64,000 bases of DNA from JAUIAI01 sp050633665 (GCA_050633665.1 JBOEGY010000001.1:868001-932000), one strand, 5' to 3'; shown: positions 51,563 to 61,185, counted from the stretch's first letter. The notes: a model not told the origin generated them from the sequence alone. A program made the numbers and translations.

Positions 51563-52334
51563 CGCCCTAAACCGGGTTGCTGTGCTGTTGCTGAGTAAAC
51601 AGCTCGCGGGGGTTTTGCTTCTGGGGGCTGCGGTGTTCCTTGGGGCGCGAAGCGCGGCGGGGAATACGGGTGCATGGCAACTGGAGGTCAATGACCTGGA
51701 GAATGATATTCAGGTTTATTCCCGCCAGTTGTCCGATACCCGGACCGAATTTCGAGGGGTGACCCGGCTCAAGACAAGCCTCAGTTCACTGGTCGCGCTC
51801 TTGAAAGACGTGGAACGTCTGCCCCAGTGGGCGTATCGCACAGTAATGGCAATCCGTATTGAAACTGTCTCACCGAGGGAAGCGATTGTCTATTCAGTTG
51901 CCGAGCTGAGCTGGCCATTCAAAGACCGGGATTTGGTGGTTCGGACCCGGCTGACGCAGGACCCGGTTTCATTGTCGATCAATGTTTCGGGCGAGGCTGT
52001 ACCGGACTACCTGCCCGTTGACCCAAACTATGTTCGAGTGCCGTTTCTCAAGTCATCGTGGGCTTTTGAGCCGGCTGGCGATGGTATCGTCGAGATTGAG
52101 TTTCGCGGCTACGGAGACGGCGGCGGGAGCCTGTCCAACGGATTCTTGAGTTGGGTCTCGCAGCAGCTCGTCTCGCAAGCCCCCCATGAGAGTCTGATCG
52201 GACTGCGCCGAATGGTCGTGCAAGCCAGGTATCAACAGGCAATTCTGCCCTTCATCAAAGAGCCGGTAGCCTCAGCCACGGCTTCCTCTTCAGACAATCG
52301 TGTCTTCAGGGAAGATCAAACCGGCTCTGAATAA
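51537..52334 (+). CDS. START domain protein with signal sequence
   Basis: The body (about 45-250) is a lipid-binding START domain: WQLEVNDLENDIQVYSRQL, FRGVTRLKTSLSSLVALLKD, LPQWAYRTV and WPFKDRDLVVRTRL follow the family, and the C-terminal helix is LIGLRRMVVQARY. A hydrophobic N-terminal stretch LAGVLLLGAAVFLGARSAAG is a signal or anchor, so the domain is in the periplasm. The start is uncertain: ATG 51537 overlaps the MBL gene, and GTG 51582 would give a more typical signal. The last 29 bp overlap a convergent lipoprotein gene. START proteins of this type occur in many gammaproteobacteria with unknown ligand. Confidence 0.8.
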   Translation: MAFVLPVADALNRVAVLLLSKQLAGVLLLGAAVFLGARSAAGNTGAWQLEVNDLENDIQVYSRQLSDTRTEFRGVTRLKTSLSSLVALLKDVERLPQWAYRTVMAIRIETVSPREAIVYSVAELSWPFKDRDLVVRTRLTQDPVSLSINVSGEAVPDYLPVDPNYVRVPFLKSSWAFEPAGDGIVEIEFRGYGDGGGSLSNGFLSWVSQQLVSQAPHESLIGLRRMVVQARYQQAILPFIKEPVASATASSSDNRVFREDQTGSE

Positions 52335-53865
52335 GGTCGGCATCATCAAAATGACGGCGGCCCACAAATGCGGTGGCATGAGTTCCCCATTGCCGCATTG
52401 CGCCGGGACTGTTGATGCCCATAGGCCAGAGCAACCATCGCTCACTGCGCTCGGTTCCAGCGACCAGACCTGCCGTATTGAACAAGCTGATCGTCTCGGG
52501 GCCAGACCCTTTGACGAGCCTGGTGAGTGCCCTGTCATCGGTCAGTGTCGCGGTACGGCTGATCGGCGGCTGCGCCGGTTCGAATGCCATTTTCTGAACA
52601 TAATGGGTCGCGCTCTGGATATAGACGTGAAGCGAGTCTTGCGGACCGGCATGCAACTGGCCGGCTGGCATGAATCGCCATTCGTCCCGCGCGGGTAAAT
52701 GAGCCGGGCGGTCCAGCGGTTGGGCATAAGCGGTATGGAAAAACTGGTGATAGCAGCCGCAAGCGTGAATGGTATCGATGACTGCCGGCTGGCCGTTTTT
52801 GTTCAGGGTCAGTCGAACCGTCAGACCATCGAGCTTGCCGGCGTAAATATCAAACGCGGACTTTGCCGGGCGCTCGGGAAACCAGATCGTGTAGATAAGC
52901 TGAATCAGGGATTCATTCTGGTACCTGGTGAAGGCGACCCTGGTATAGATTGATGGCGTAGCAGAATCGATCGTGGCCTTGCCATCTGCATTGGCCCGCA
53001 GGGTGCCCGCCTGGTCGTAGCGGCCTTGACCTTCAATGAGGAATGTCGGCGCGAATTCACCCAGCAGCCAGTTTTTGACCTCAGTCGTGAGAATCGGAAT
53101 GCCCAGCGCGTCCCGCCGGCGGCTTCCCAGCAGCCGGGTTGCCGCTGACTGGCCGGCCCGCCGCTTGCCGGTCGTGATTCGGGTCGGTTTATTTTGTGCC
53201 GGCAACAGGGCGGATTTTTGAAACAAGTCGAGTGTTGTTTGCTCCCAATCACGCACGCCGGCTGCAACGCCCAGGCTGCTGAGCGTATACACTCCAGCCG
53301 CGCGCTTTAGTGTCGAGTAGTGATCCGGGACAACCGCTGCCGCCCGAATCCTGCTTAATGATTCGGTATGCCGGGCCTCTTGATTCACCAGCAATGACGA
53401 GCATTCCCGCACGTGAGTGAGCAATGCAGTTTTGCGCGCTTCAAGAGATGCCGGCGTTCCCGGTTGCAAGTTAGACAGCGCACGCGCGGGCAGGTTGCGG
53501 ATTTCGGTCTCGCGGGCCGTCTGATCCAGTGCTTGCAGTCGCCCGAGCCAGACAATCGCTTGTCGCTGCGTCGCAATCTGCTGACCGACCGCTTGCAGGT
53601 GCCGGTTGACGCGCAGGTACGGGAAGCCGGTAACCTTGCTGGTCTCAGCGTCGGTCACGGCCACGGCCCGCACGGTCTGATCAAGATTGCGCAATAGCAG
53701 CCGACAGGATTGAACGGTCGGCTCGCCTGGATCGACCGGTTCGACGAGCGGCAGTCGGGCATTCGGTTGCGGGCTGTTGATGGCGCAGCCGGATAAAAGC
53801 AGAAAGACCAGGCCCAGCATTGCTGGCAGGACGGGTTGAGATAGGCGGGCGTGAAGCAGTTCCAT
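52306..53865 (-). CDS. Large conserved lipoprotein of unknown function
   Basis: The 519-residue protein has a lipobox LLSGC (Cys at about 27) and is exported to the outer membrane. A helical Arg/Leu/Gln-rich part (about 45-190) precedes a mixed domain with IYTIWFPERPAKSAFDIYAGKL and the paired Cys of HACGCYH. The IWFPERP block looks conserved in a hypothetical gammaproteobacterial lipoprotein family, but I cannot name it. HACGCYH followed by a His-containing FFHTAY could bind a metal, which is inference. It overlaps the START gene at its 3' end. The gene is not in an evident operon. Confidence 0.6.
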   Translation of the reverse strand: MELLHARLSQPVLPAMLGLVFLLLSGCAINSPQPNARLPLVEPVDPGEPTVQSCRLLLRNLDQTVRAVAVTDAETSKVTGFPYLRVNRHLQAVGQQIATQRQAIVWLGRLQALDQTARETEIRNLPARALSNLQPGTPASLEARKTALLTHVRECSSLLVNQEARHTESLSRIRAAAVVPDHYSTLKRAAGVYTLSSLGVAAGVRDWEQTTLDLFQKSALLPAQNKPTRITTGKRRAGQSAATRLLGSRRRDALGIPILTTEVKNWLLGEFAPTFLIEGQGRYDQAGTLRANADGKATIDSATPSIYTRVAFTRYQNESLIQLIYTIWFPERPAKSAFDIYAGKLDGLTVRLTLNKNGQPAVIDTIHACGCYHQFFHTAYAQPLDRPAHLPARDEWRFMPAGQLHAGPQDSLHVYIQSATHYVQKMAFEPAQPPISRTATLTDDRALTRLVKGSGPETISLFNTAGLVAGTERSERWLLWPMGINSPGAMRQWGTHATAFVGRRHFDDADLIQSRFDLP

Positions 53866-54004
53866 GGATCAAATTCTGCCTCAAAAATGAACACCAGTAC
53901 GACTGGGCGGTAAGTCAATGACAAGGAGATTCGAAAGCGCCCGCAGGTCCTGCGATACTCTATGCGCTGGATGGTGTCCGACCTCAACGACAGGGAGTGC
54001 GACA

Positions 54005-54967
54005 ATGGATCTCATAGAGAAACTGCGCCAGAGTTCTGGTGTGCGCCGGGCCCGCCGGTCTGCATTAAAAGTCATCGGCCTGGGATCGGCCGCCGCTGTC
54101 GCACCGCGGACCACTTTGGCAATCCGGCCTGCACCCGCACCAAACTGGCGAACCATTCCAGTCAGTCAGGAGAAGCTTGCGCCGGTTGGCATGGGCACCT
54201 GGGTGACATTTAACGTTGGCGACAGTCCGGCGGCTCGTAACGATCGGAGCCGTGTTCTGCAGGCGTTCTTTTCGGCTGGCGGCGGTCTGATTGATTCTTC
54301 GCCGATGTATGGCTCGGCCCAAGCGGTACTCGGTGACTTACTGTCACGCCAGAATCATCCCGAATCGTTATTTTCCGCGACCAAGGTCTGGACCGGGTCG
54401 GCCGATGAAGGGATAGCGCAAGTGCATGATGCCCAGCGCCTATGGCGGGTGCCGCGATTCGACTTGCTTCAGGTGCATAACTTACTGAACTGGCAGGCTC
54501 ATTTGCCAATGTTGTTTGACCTCAAATCTCAGGGCTTGCTGCGCTATGTCGGGGTGACTACCTCCCATGGTCGTCGCCACAGCGACCTGGCTGCGCTGAT
54601 GAAATCGCAGCCAGTCGATTTTGTTCAGTTGACTTACAACCCGGTTGATACACAAGCCGCGCGGGAGTTGTTGCCGCTGGCCAGAGAGCGCGGGATTGCT
54701 GTCATTGTCAATCGGCCGTTTCGGCGTGGCCAGTTAATCGCTTCTTTGGCGCAGACCCGGTTGCCAGCTCTGGCCGGCGAATTGGGTTGCGTCAGCTGGG
54801 CTCAGCTATTGCTGAAGTGGGTATTGGCCGACCCGGCTGTTACCTGCGTAATCCCCGCAACCAGTCAGGTTGCGCATATGCAGGAAAACATGGCAGCGGG
54901 CACTGGTGTATTGCCGGATCGCGCCCAACGTCAACAGATTGCGGCACTGGTTCGTCAGGCCTGGTAG
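54005..54967 (+). CDS. Aldo/keto reductase with Tat signal
   Basis: ATG 54005 has GGGAG 8 bases upstream. The 320-residue protein starts with a twin-arginine export signal (RRSALKVIGLGSAAAVA, Arg17-Arg18) before a TIM-barrel aldo/keto reductase with the tetrad Asp97, Tyr102 (SSPMYGSA), Lys127 (SATKVW) and His158 (QVHNLL). Exported aldo/keto reductases are known but uncommon, and their cofactor must be folded in before Tat export. The periplasmic role is not known. A longer frame from 53918 lacks the Tat start. It is followed after 12 bp by a membrane protein gene. Confidence 0.82.
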   Translation: MDLIEKLRQSSGVRRARRSALKVIGLGSAAAVAPRTTLAIRPAPAPNWRTIPVSQEKLAPVGMGTWVTFNVGDSPAARNDRSRVLQAFFSAGGGLIDSSPMYGSAQAVLGDLLSRQNHPESLFSATKVWTGSADEGIAQVHDAQRLWRVPRFDLLQVHNLLNWQAHLPMLFDLKSQGLLRYVGVTTSHGRRHSDLAALMKSQPVDFVQLTYNPVDTQAARELLPLARERGIAVIVNRPFRRGQLIASLAQTRLPALAGELGCVSWAQLLLKWVLADPAVTCVIPATSQVAHMQENMAAGTGVLPDRAQRQQIAALVRQAW

Positions 54968-54979
54968 GTTTGCTTTTCT

Positions 54980-55687
54980 GTGTTGAGCTATCAAGTCGCT
55001 GATTTTCTCGCCTATGACCAGGCGATCTGGCTTTCCCTGTTGCGAGACTATCAACTCCAATGGTGGCCGTTAAGCGTTGTTTGGCCCGTGTGTCTGGTTG
55101 CGGTGATCTTGCTGAGCGCTACCCGTTCATGGCCGGTGTTTTTGCTCTTGTCTGTTAATTGGGCCTGGGTCGGCTGGGCGTTTCATTGGCGGCCTCATCT
55201 GAGTTTGAACTGGGCGGCAGGTTATTGGGGCAATACTTTTTTCGCTCAGGCATTCCTGTTGTTTGCTGCCGCCATGATCAGTTATTGCTACCACGCTGAC
55301 CGAAAGTCGGTGTTTTCACCGGGTCGATGGTATTGGCTCGTGCTGGCGTGTGGGCTGATCTTGCCGCCGTTCTTATGCTGGGTGCTGGATGGGGTCCCGC
55401 CCGGGCAGGGCGAGTCTTACGGCATGACGCCGGATGCTGTCGGACTGCAAACGCTTATCGTGCTGGCGCATTTGCGCGGTAGCTGGTCGGGAATACTCGC
55501 GAGCGGTCTGGCGCTACTGCCATTGCTCGCGTTAGGGGTAAGCGGGGTGTTTGGTCATGCGCTGGGACTCCTGGCGCCGACAATACTCGCTCTGGCCGGT
55601 TTCGGAGCAATCGTTGGCGGGCAGATTTCAAGGCGTTGGCAGTCGTCAGACAGGGAGCAAGCTAAGATACCGGCCAAGGAGAATTAA
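54980..55687 (+). CDS. DUF6064 family membrane protein
   Basis: The 235-residue protein has about six hydrophobic segments. Its opening YQVADFLAYDQAIWLS and its SYGMTPDAVGLQTLIVLAHL near residue 150 correspond to the DUF6064 pattern (FxxxYNxAVWPxQ and YGxTPCPxTLFTLGLLL-like), though the second block is divergent. Function is unknown. The start is GTG 54980, with TTG 54983 as an option. Only 12 bp separate it from the aldo/keto reductase gene and 3 bp from the aminotransferase gene, so the three form an operon without a clear functional theme. Confidence 0.6.
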   Translation: MLSYQVADFLAYDQAIWLSLLRDYQLQWWPLSVVWPVCLVAVILLSATRSWPVFLLLSVNWAWVGWAFHWRPHLSLNWAAGYWGNTFFAQAFLLFAAAMISYCYHADRKSVFSPGRWYWLVLACGLILPPFLCWVLDGVPPGQGESYGMTPDAVGLQTLIVLAHLRGSWSGILASGLALLPLLALGVSGVFGHALGLLAPTILALAGFGAIVGGQISRRWQSSDREQAKIPAKEN

Positions 55688-55690
55688 ACG

Positions 55691-56554
55691 ATGGCTTTAG
55701 GCAATATCATTCATACATGGTTTGACGGTAAATGGCACGACGGCAATATCGCCGTCCTTGGTGCGGCTGATCACGCGACATGGCTGGGAACGCTTGTTTT
55801 TGACGGCGCCCGTCGGTTTGAGGGCGTAGTCCCGGATCTGGATCGCCATTGCGAGCGGGTAAATCAGTCCGCGCAGTCTTTAGGCATGGCGCCCACCCAT
55901 TCAGCGGATGAAATCGTCGCGTTGTGCCTGGAGGGGTTGGCGCGGTTTCCGGCCAGCGAATCCGTCTACCTGCGGCCAATGTATTGGACGGTAGAGGGTT
56001 CCAGCGTGAATGCCGTGCTTGGAGATCCTGACTCAACGGCTTTTGCCTTGTGCCTGGAGTCGGTCCCGATGCCTGCGCCCGACGCCACTCAGTCATTAAC
56101 GCAGTCGTCGTTCTGCCGGCCGACGCTGGCCAGCGCCACGGTTAACGCTAAAGCAGCTTGTCTATACCCGAACAACGCGAGAATGCTTCGCGAAGCCAAC
56201 CAAAAAGGATTCAATAACGTATTGGCCTGCGACGTTCTCGGGAATGTCGCCGAGACGGCAACAACCAATATTTTTCTGGTCAGGGACGGTGAATTCTTTA
56301 CACCGGTACCCAACGGCACTTTTTTGAACGGCATTACCCGTCAGCGTGTGATTAACCTGCTGAAGGCGGACGGGCACAAAGTACACGAAACCACGCTGCG
56401 CATTGAAGATTTCGGCTTGGCGGACGAGGTATTCATGTCCGGCAACATTGCCAAAGTGAACTCGGTCAGCGCGCTTGATGAGCGCCAATACGAGACGCGG
56501 CGCTGGGGGCAACGGGTGCGTGAATTATACTGGGACTGGGCGCTATCCCGTTAG
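55691..56554 (+). CDS. ilvE: Branched-chain aminotransferase (class IV)
   Basis: This is a 287-residue fold-type IV PLP enzyme. The lysine is Lys154 in VNAKAACLYPNN, and the cofactor-binding Glu is in NVAETATTNIF (Glu188). LRPMYWT and GITRQRVINLL fit the family. Class IV also contains D-amino-acid aminotransferase and aminodeoxychorismate lyase. The Arg- and Tyr-rich LRPMYWT pattern and the length favour BCAT. It would transfer amino groups between Leu, Ile or Val and 2-oxoglutarate. Four bp-scale spacing to the DUF6064 gene indicates one transcript. Confidence 0.8.
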   Translation: MALGNIIHTWFDGKWHDGNIAVLGAADHATWLGTLVFDGARRFEGVVPDLDRHCERVNQSAQSLGMAPTHSADEIVALCLEGLARFPASESVYLRPMYWTVEGSSVNAVLGDPDSTAFALCLESVPMPAPDATQSLTQSSFCRPTLASATVNAKAACLYPNNARMLREANQKGFNNVLACDVLGNVAETATTNIFLVRDGEFFTPVPNGTFLNGITRQRVINLLKADGHKVHETTLRIEDFGLADEVFMSGNIAKVNSVSALDERQYETRRWGQRVRELYWDWALSR

Positions 56555-56555
56555 T

Positions 56556-56807
56556 TCAGGGGCGCAACATGCGCCGGGCATCGTCCGGCGTGCAATTGAT
56601 ATCCTGCACAACAACATTAATTTTGTCTGACCGGGTTACGTTGAAAAACAACTCGCCAGTCAAAGATTCAAGATCGCCTTTGATCATGTCGCCGCGCGCT
56701 ACTGAATGGTCGTCGAGCAACTCAAAAACCGTGACGCCATTCGGTGAACGCACCGCGACGAAATTAGTCGTTGAATTAATCGCTAAAACCTTGCCAATCG
56801 TTTCCAT
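56556..56807 (-). CDS. Small conserved protein, unknown function
   Basis: From ATG 56807, with AAGGAA 4 bases upstream, this is an 83-residue protein without a signal peptide. Alternating strands (IGKVLAINSTTNFVAVRS, VTVFELLDD, GDMIKGDLESLTGELFFNV) suggest a small beta barrel of SH3 or OB type. I do not recognise the family. It converges on the aminotransferase gene with 1 bp between. Upstream, 238 bp without a gene separate it from the enoyl reductase gene and probably hold promoters for both. Confidence 0.6.
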   Translation of the reverse strand: METIGKVLAINSTTNFVAVRSPNGVTVFELLDDHSVARGDMIKGDLESLTGELFFNVTRSDKINVVVQDINCTPDDARRMLRP

Positions 56808-57045
56808 CCCAATTCCTTCGTTGTGAGAGCAAGCAGACACACTGTCCGCCCGCCGGCTATGGCCGGCATACGCCCCTCCGATCAACGGTCGAACCTCTCC
56901 TACGGACGTATCTCAATCGCCTGAGACCGACCTGGTTCGTGGCGTTTGGGCCAGAGCTTGTTGTTCCGGTCACAGCCAGAGAGTCAGGCAGAATGGCGGT
57001 GATTCGAGACTGATTCACCTTTCAGCAACCTGAGACGAGACACCA

Positions 57046-58032
57046 ATGATCAAAGCGCAACTCAATCAGTTCGGTAATCCGGCTGATTCCGTATCCCTTA
57101 TTTCCCTGACCGAGCCCGGTGAGCCAGCCGCCCAGCAGGTTCTTGTCAGCATTGATGCCGCACCGATCAATCCGGCCGAGTTGCTGCTGATTATGGGAAA
57201 GTACGCGAGCCGCCCGCCGTTACCCGCACCACTGGGGATTGAGGGAGCTGGAACCGTGTTGGCGGTTGGGCCGCAAGTTACTGACCTGAGCCCAGGGGAT
57301 AAGGTGATGTGTCTGCCGCGCGAGAACTGGGCTGAGAAAGCCCTGTTCGAACGAACAGAGTTGATTCGACTGCCTGCCGACATTGATATGCAGCAGGCGG
57401 CAATGTTGAAGGTGAATCCGGCGACAGCATTGATGATGTTGCGCGACTATCAGACGTTGTCCGCCGGTGACTGGGTCATTCAGAATGCAGCCAATTCCGG
57501 TGTTGGCCAGAACCTGATCTGTCTTGCACACGCGCAGGGCATCAAAACAGTTTGCGTGGTTCGGCGCGAGTCATTGGTAGCGGAGCTGGAAGCGATAGGC
57601 GCTTCGGTTGTCCTGGTTGACGGACCGGATCTCGCTGAACGGGTTCGCGAAAGGATCGACGGGTCGCTGAAACTGGCGATTGATGCGGTCGGCGGTGAAG
57701 CGACCTTCCGGCTGGCGAGCTGTCTGGACGAAGAAGGAACTGTCGTGAACTACGGCTTACTGAGCGGCGAGAACTGTCAGATTAGCGCGGATCAGGCGAT
57801 ATTTCGCGGGATAAGCTTGCACGGATTCTGGCTGGCCAAACAACTGCGCTCAATGGACGGCGCCAGTGTTCAGTCGCTTTATGACGGTCTGGCCACGCAA
57901 GTTGCCTCGGGTGTGTTGAAAGTCCCGGTGGAAAAAGCCTATCCACTAAATGAAATCGCGGCGGCGCTAAATCATGCGCTTCAAACGGGGCGGGACGGCA
58001 AAATCCTGCTGCTGCCGTCCCGCGCCGGTTAG
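57046..58032 (+). CDS. Zinc-independent MDR, 2-enoyl thioester reductase-like
   Basis: The 328-residue medium-chain dehydrogenase lacks all zinc ligands (no GHE, no Cys cluster). It has the MECR/ETR features INPAELLLIMGKY, GIEGAGTVLAVG and the active QNAANSGVGQNLICLAHAQGIKTV. VVRR near the second strand suits NADPH. Related mitochondrial and bacterial enzymes reduce 2-enoyl-CoA or 2-enoyl-ACP. Simple quinone reductases are also possible. It is alone on its strand and ends convergently on the DEAD-box helicase gene with a 4-bp overlap. Confidence 0.83.
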   Translation: MIKAQLNQFGNPADSVSLISLTEPGEPAAQQVLVSIDAAPINPAELLLIMGKYASRPPLPAPLGIEGAGTVLAVGPQVTDLSPGDKVMCLPRENWAEKALFERTELIRLPADIDMQQAAMLKVNPATALMMLRDYQTLSAGDWVIQNAANSGVGQNLICLAHAQGIKTVCVVRRESLVAELEAIGASVVLVDGPDLAERVRERIDGSLKLAIDAVGGEATFRLASCLDEEGTVVNYGLLSGENCQISADQAIFRGISLHGFWLAKQLRSMDGASVQSLYDGLATQVASGVLKVPVEKAYPLNEIAAALNHALQTGRDGKILLLPSRAG

Positions 58033-59414
58033 CGCTTGCCGGTCAGAGAGGCCGGTCGCGGCGCATTCGAACCGGTATTGCGACGACGGCTGTTGCCCCC
58101 GGAACTGTTGCCGGGTTTTCCGGCAGTGTTTCCGGTGGGGGCGCCACCGCCGCCTGAGCGGCCTGGCCGCGAAGACCTCGCCTTGGCCGCACCGCCGCCC
58201 GAACCGGGGCGAGGGCGTCTGGCCTGACGTGGTTGGGGCGTCGGTCTGGGCAGAACCTTCGGGACCGGAATGGTGTAGCCCTCAAGCTCAATAATGGGCA
58301 CTTCGCGCTTCATCAGGCGCTCAATGCCGCGCAGCAGTATCAATTCTTCCGGTTCAACCAATGAAATGGCATGACCGGCAGCGCCGGCCCGGCCGGTTCG
58401 GCCGATGCGATGCACATAGTCTTCCGCAACATTGGGTAGTTCGTAGTTGACGACATGCGGTAGTTGGTCGATGTCCAGACCGCGCGCCGCAATATCGGTA
58501 GCCACCAATACCGTCAGTTTGCGGGCTTTGAAGGCAGCCAGTGCTTTGGTTCGGGCGCCCTGGCTTTTGTTGCCGTGGATTGCCATGGAATTCAGCCCGT
58601 CTTTATTGAGTTGTTCCGCGAGACGGTTGGCGCCGTGTTTGGTACGGGTAAAGACCAGGACCTGCGACCATTGATTTTTGCCAATCAGATAGGACAGCAA
58701 CTCCCGTTTACGGGCTTTGGGCGTGACATAAACCTGCTGATCAACCAATTCGGAGGCCGTGTTTCGACGTGCTACCGAGACTTCCTGCGGGTCATTCAGC
58801 AAACCATTGGCCAGCCGGCGGATCTCATCGGAGAAGGTCGCCGAGAACAACAGGTTCTGGCGGTTTGCCGGTAACAGCTTCAGCACTTTTTTGATGTCGT
58901 GAATGAAACCCATATCGAGCATGCGATCGGCTTCGTCGAGCACCAATATATCTATGTGGCGCAGGTCGACTGTGCGCTGATTGGCATGGTCAAGCAGGCG
59001 GCCGGGGGTGGCAACGACGATATCGACGCCGGCCCGTAATGTCTGTTTCTGTGGATTGATATTGACGCCGCCAAATACGACGGCCTGCCGGATCTGGGTG
59101 TTGGCCCCGTAGGTACGCACTGAGTCATAAACCTGAGCGGCCAACTCACGAGTGGGTGTGAGAATCAGGCAGCGCGGCTTGCGATTCGGGCCAGTGGGCG
59201 GGTTCTGCAGCAAACGATGCAGGATAGGCAGGGTAAAACCAGCGGTCTTGCCAGTGCCGGTCTGGGCCGCGGCCAGCAGATCAGCGCCTGACATGACCAG
59301 CGGGATAGCCTGGGCCTGAATCGGGGTGGGGGTGGTGTAACCGGCGTGCTCGATCGCACGCAACAGGGGATCGGCCAGGCCGAGCCCGACAAATGTGGAT
59401 ACTTCGTTAGTCAA
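58029..59414 (-). CDS. rhlE: DEAD-box ATP-dependent RNA helicase, RhlE-type
   Basis: This 461-residue helicase has the Q motif around TTPTPIQAQAIP, AQTGTGKT (50-57), PTRELA, DEAD (160-163), SAT (191-193), ARGLDIDQLPHVVNYELP and HRIGRTGRAG. The last 80 residues are a low-complexity Arg/Gly/Pro/Ser tail, which is typical of RhlE and gives nonspecific RNA binding. It remodels rRNA or mRNA structure, often at low temperature. The 5' leader has a 7-bp hairpin (59455-59472). RhlE is chosen over other DEAD proteins from motif spacing and the short RG-rich tail. Confidence 0.9.
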   Translation of the reverse strand: MTNEVSTFVGLGLADPLLRAIEHAGYTTPTPIQAQAIPLVMSGADLLAAAQTGTGKTAGFTLPILHRLLQNPPTGPNRKPRCLILTPTRELAAQVYDSVRTYGANTQIRQAVVFGGVNINPQKQTLRAGVDIVVATPGRLLDHANQRTVDLRHIDILVLDEADRMLDMGFIHDIKKVLKLLPANRQNLLFSATFSDEIRRLANGLLNDPQEVSVARRNTASELVDQQVYVTPKARKRELLSYLIGKNQWSQVLVFTRTKHGANRLAEQLNKDGLNSMAIHGNKSQGARTKALAAFKARKLTVLVATDIAARGLDIDQLPHVVNYELPNVAEDYVHRIGRTGRAGAAGHAISLVEPEELILLRGIERLMKREVPIIELEGYTIPVPKVLPRPTPQPRQARRPRPGSGGGAAKARSSRPGRSGGGGAPTGNTAGKPGNSSGGNSRRRNTGSNAPRPASLTGKR

Positions 59415-59454
59415 GATTGCTCCGGGATAGCCCAGGCGTGCCGGGCTCGGATGT

Positions 59455-59472
59455 CACCTCTTGGCAGAGGTG
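59455..59472 (-). other. Hairpin in leader of DEAD-box helicase gene
   Basis: CACCTCT (59455-59461) pairs with AGAGGTG (59466-59472) around TGGC. It lies 41-58 bases before the helicase start. Helicase leaders are sometimes structured for self-control. Nothing in the sequence proves that here. Confidence 0.3.
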
Positions 59473-59601
59473 GTCGCCGCGATAGGAAGAGGATATTGAA
59501 TGAAGCCGGATCGCAGCGCCGACTTCCAATGTCGCTATGGTAGCGCGTTAAGCCCGCCCGAAGTGATTCGGCACGTGACAAAAGCCTTATAAATCGTGAC
59601 T

Positions 59602-61185
59602 TTATGCGTCGCGGGCACCGGCTGTAAGGTCTTGAGCGACGTATTGGCGCCGATAGGTCTCAAAGTCGGTCTGATCAGCGGCCTCAATGGCGCGTTGTTT
59701 CTCCCACGACTGCGCAGCTTTGCTTCGGTGTTCAGCCAGTTCTGCCTCGGTGGGCGGTTTTGCCAGGTGGGTTTCGCGGTGTTTCTCCGATTGATTGAGT
59801 GCGAACCGGGAGTAGCTGTTATCCCAATGGCGGGCCATGTCTTGAAGCACTCTCGCCGACGGGGTAATTGCCGGGTTGTCCAGTGCCTCCTTGGCGGCAG
59901 CGACCGCTGCGCTGTATACGCTGCTGCCGGTGGCTGAATCGAGAGCTTTTGCGATTGGCTCACATTCTCTGGCGATCTGGTTGCCCAGCGCCTGTAACGG
60001 TTTTTGCAGGCCCTGGGCATCGTAGAGGCTCAGCCCCGGCGCCCGCCCGCGTTCAGCGACAGCCAGTTGGTTGGCATTGTTATTGGCAATGCTCTGTTTG
60101 TCGTCAGGCGGGCTCTCGCTTAGCAGGCAATGCAACAGAAACACATCTACAAAGTGACTGGTCTCGGCGCTGATACCAACCGGAGAGAACGGGTCAAGGT
60201 CCAGGCAACGCACTTCCACATACTCGACGCCGCGCTCATTGAGTGCGTGTAACGGTCGTTCGCTCGATTTGATCGGACGCTTGGGCCGAATCAGTCCATA
60301 GAACTCGTTTTCGATTTGCAGTAACGAGTCGGTGAGTTGGAAGTACGTGTCCCCTTCATGGATGCCAATCTCAACATACGGTTGATAGGGCTCGGTGAGC
60401 GCTGTGCGAAGGGATTTGGCGTAAGTGGCCAGATTGTTGTAGCTGACCGCGAGTGACTTCTGGGCGTCGCTCTGGTAACCGAGTGGGCCCATTCGCATCG
60501 TGGTGCCGTAGGGCAGGTACATTGACCCGCGGCCGATGGGTTCCAGTCGGTGTTCCCGTCCGTCAACGAACGAGCCGCATACCGCCGGCGAAGCACCGAA
60601 CAAATAGAGTAGCAACCAGCTATGGCGTCGGAAATTGCGAATCAGGTCGAAGTACGACTGGTCTTTGAAGTCTCTTTGAGAAAGCGTTGAACCATTGAGT
60701 GCGTGTAATTCGGTCCATGCCGAATCGGGCAATGAGAAGTTGTAGTGCACGCCGGATATGGTCTGCATTCTGCGCCCGTAGCGATGCGCGAGGCCGTTTC
60801 GGTAGACGGTCTTCGAGATGCCGATATTTGAGGAGCCAAACTGTGCGATCGGGATTGAGTCATCGTCAGGCAGATAACATGGCATGCTGGTCGCCCATAG
60901 TCGCTCCTGCTCGATCTCACGATAAACAATCCTGTGGATGTCAGTGAGCTCGCCCAGGCAGGCGCCAATCCCGGCGTGAACACCGGTCACCATTTCTATC
61001 TGGGCTTCGGAGAAATCTGTCGTGATTTGCGGATGTGTTAGCGCGGAGCCGAGAGATCGGGGATGCTCAAGCTCCGACAATTTGCCATCGGGCTGGACAC
61101 GCAGGCTTTCCTTCTCTATGCCGCGATTCAGGCTGTTCAGCGATTGTGCTGACAATGCTTCAAGCCTGGTAATCATTGAATTCAA
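59602..61185 (-). CDS. gshA: Glutamate-cysteine ligase (gamma-proteobacterial type)
   Basis: At 527 residues it is close to E. coli GshA (518). It opens RGIEKESLRVQPDG and has SALTHPQITTDFSEAQIE, followed by RRMQTISGVHYNFSLP, the conserved signature in the ATP/glutamate pocket. It makes gamma-glutamylcysteine, the first step of glutathione synthesis. The start is TTG 61185: AAGGAG lies 7 bases upstream, while the next ATG (61176) would be 16 bases away. No gshB is next to it. It lies downstream of zur on the same strand by 57 bp. Confidence 0.95.
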   Translation of the reverse strand: MNSMITRLEALSAQSLNSLNRGIEKESLRVQPDGKLSELEHPRSLGSALTHPQITTDFSEAQIEMVTGVHAGIGACLGELTDIHRIVYREIEQERLWATSMPCYLPDDDSIPIAQFGSSNIGISKTVYRNGLAHRYGRRMQTISGVHYNFSLPDSAWTELHALNGSTLSQRDFKDQSYFDLIRNFRRHSWLLLYLFGASPAVCGSFVDGREHRLEPIGRGSMYLPYGTTMRMGPLGYQSDAQKSLAVSYNNLATYAKSLRTALTEPYQPYVEIGIHEGDTYFQLTDSLLQIENEFYGLIRPKRPIKSSERPLHALNERGVEYVEVRCLDLDPFSPVGISAETSHFVDVFLLHCLLSESPPDDKQSIANNNANQLAVAERGRAPGLSLYDAQGLQKPLQALGNQIARECEPIAKALDSATGSSVYSAAVAAAKEALDNPAITPSARVLQDMARHWDNSYSRFALNQSEKHRETHLAKPPTEAELAEHRSKAAQSWEKQRAIEAADQTDFETYRRQYVAQDLTAGARDA

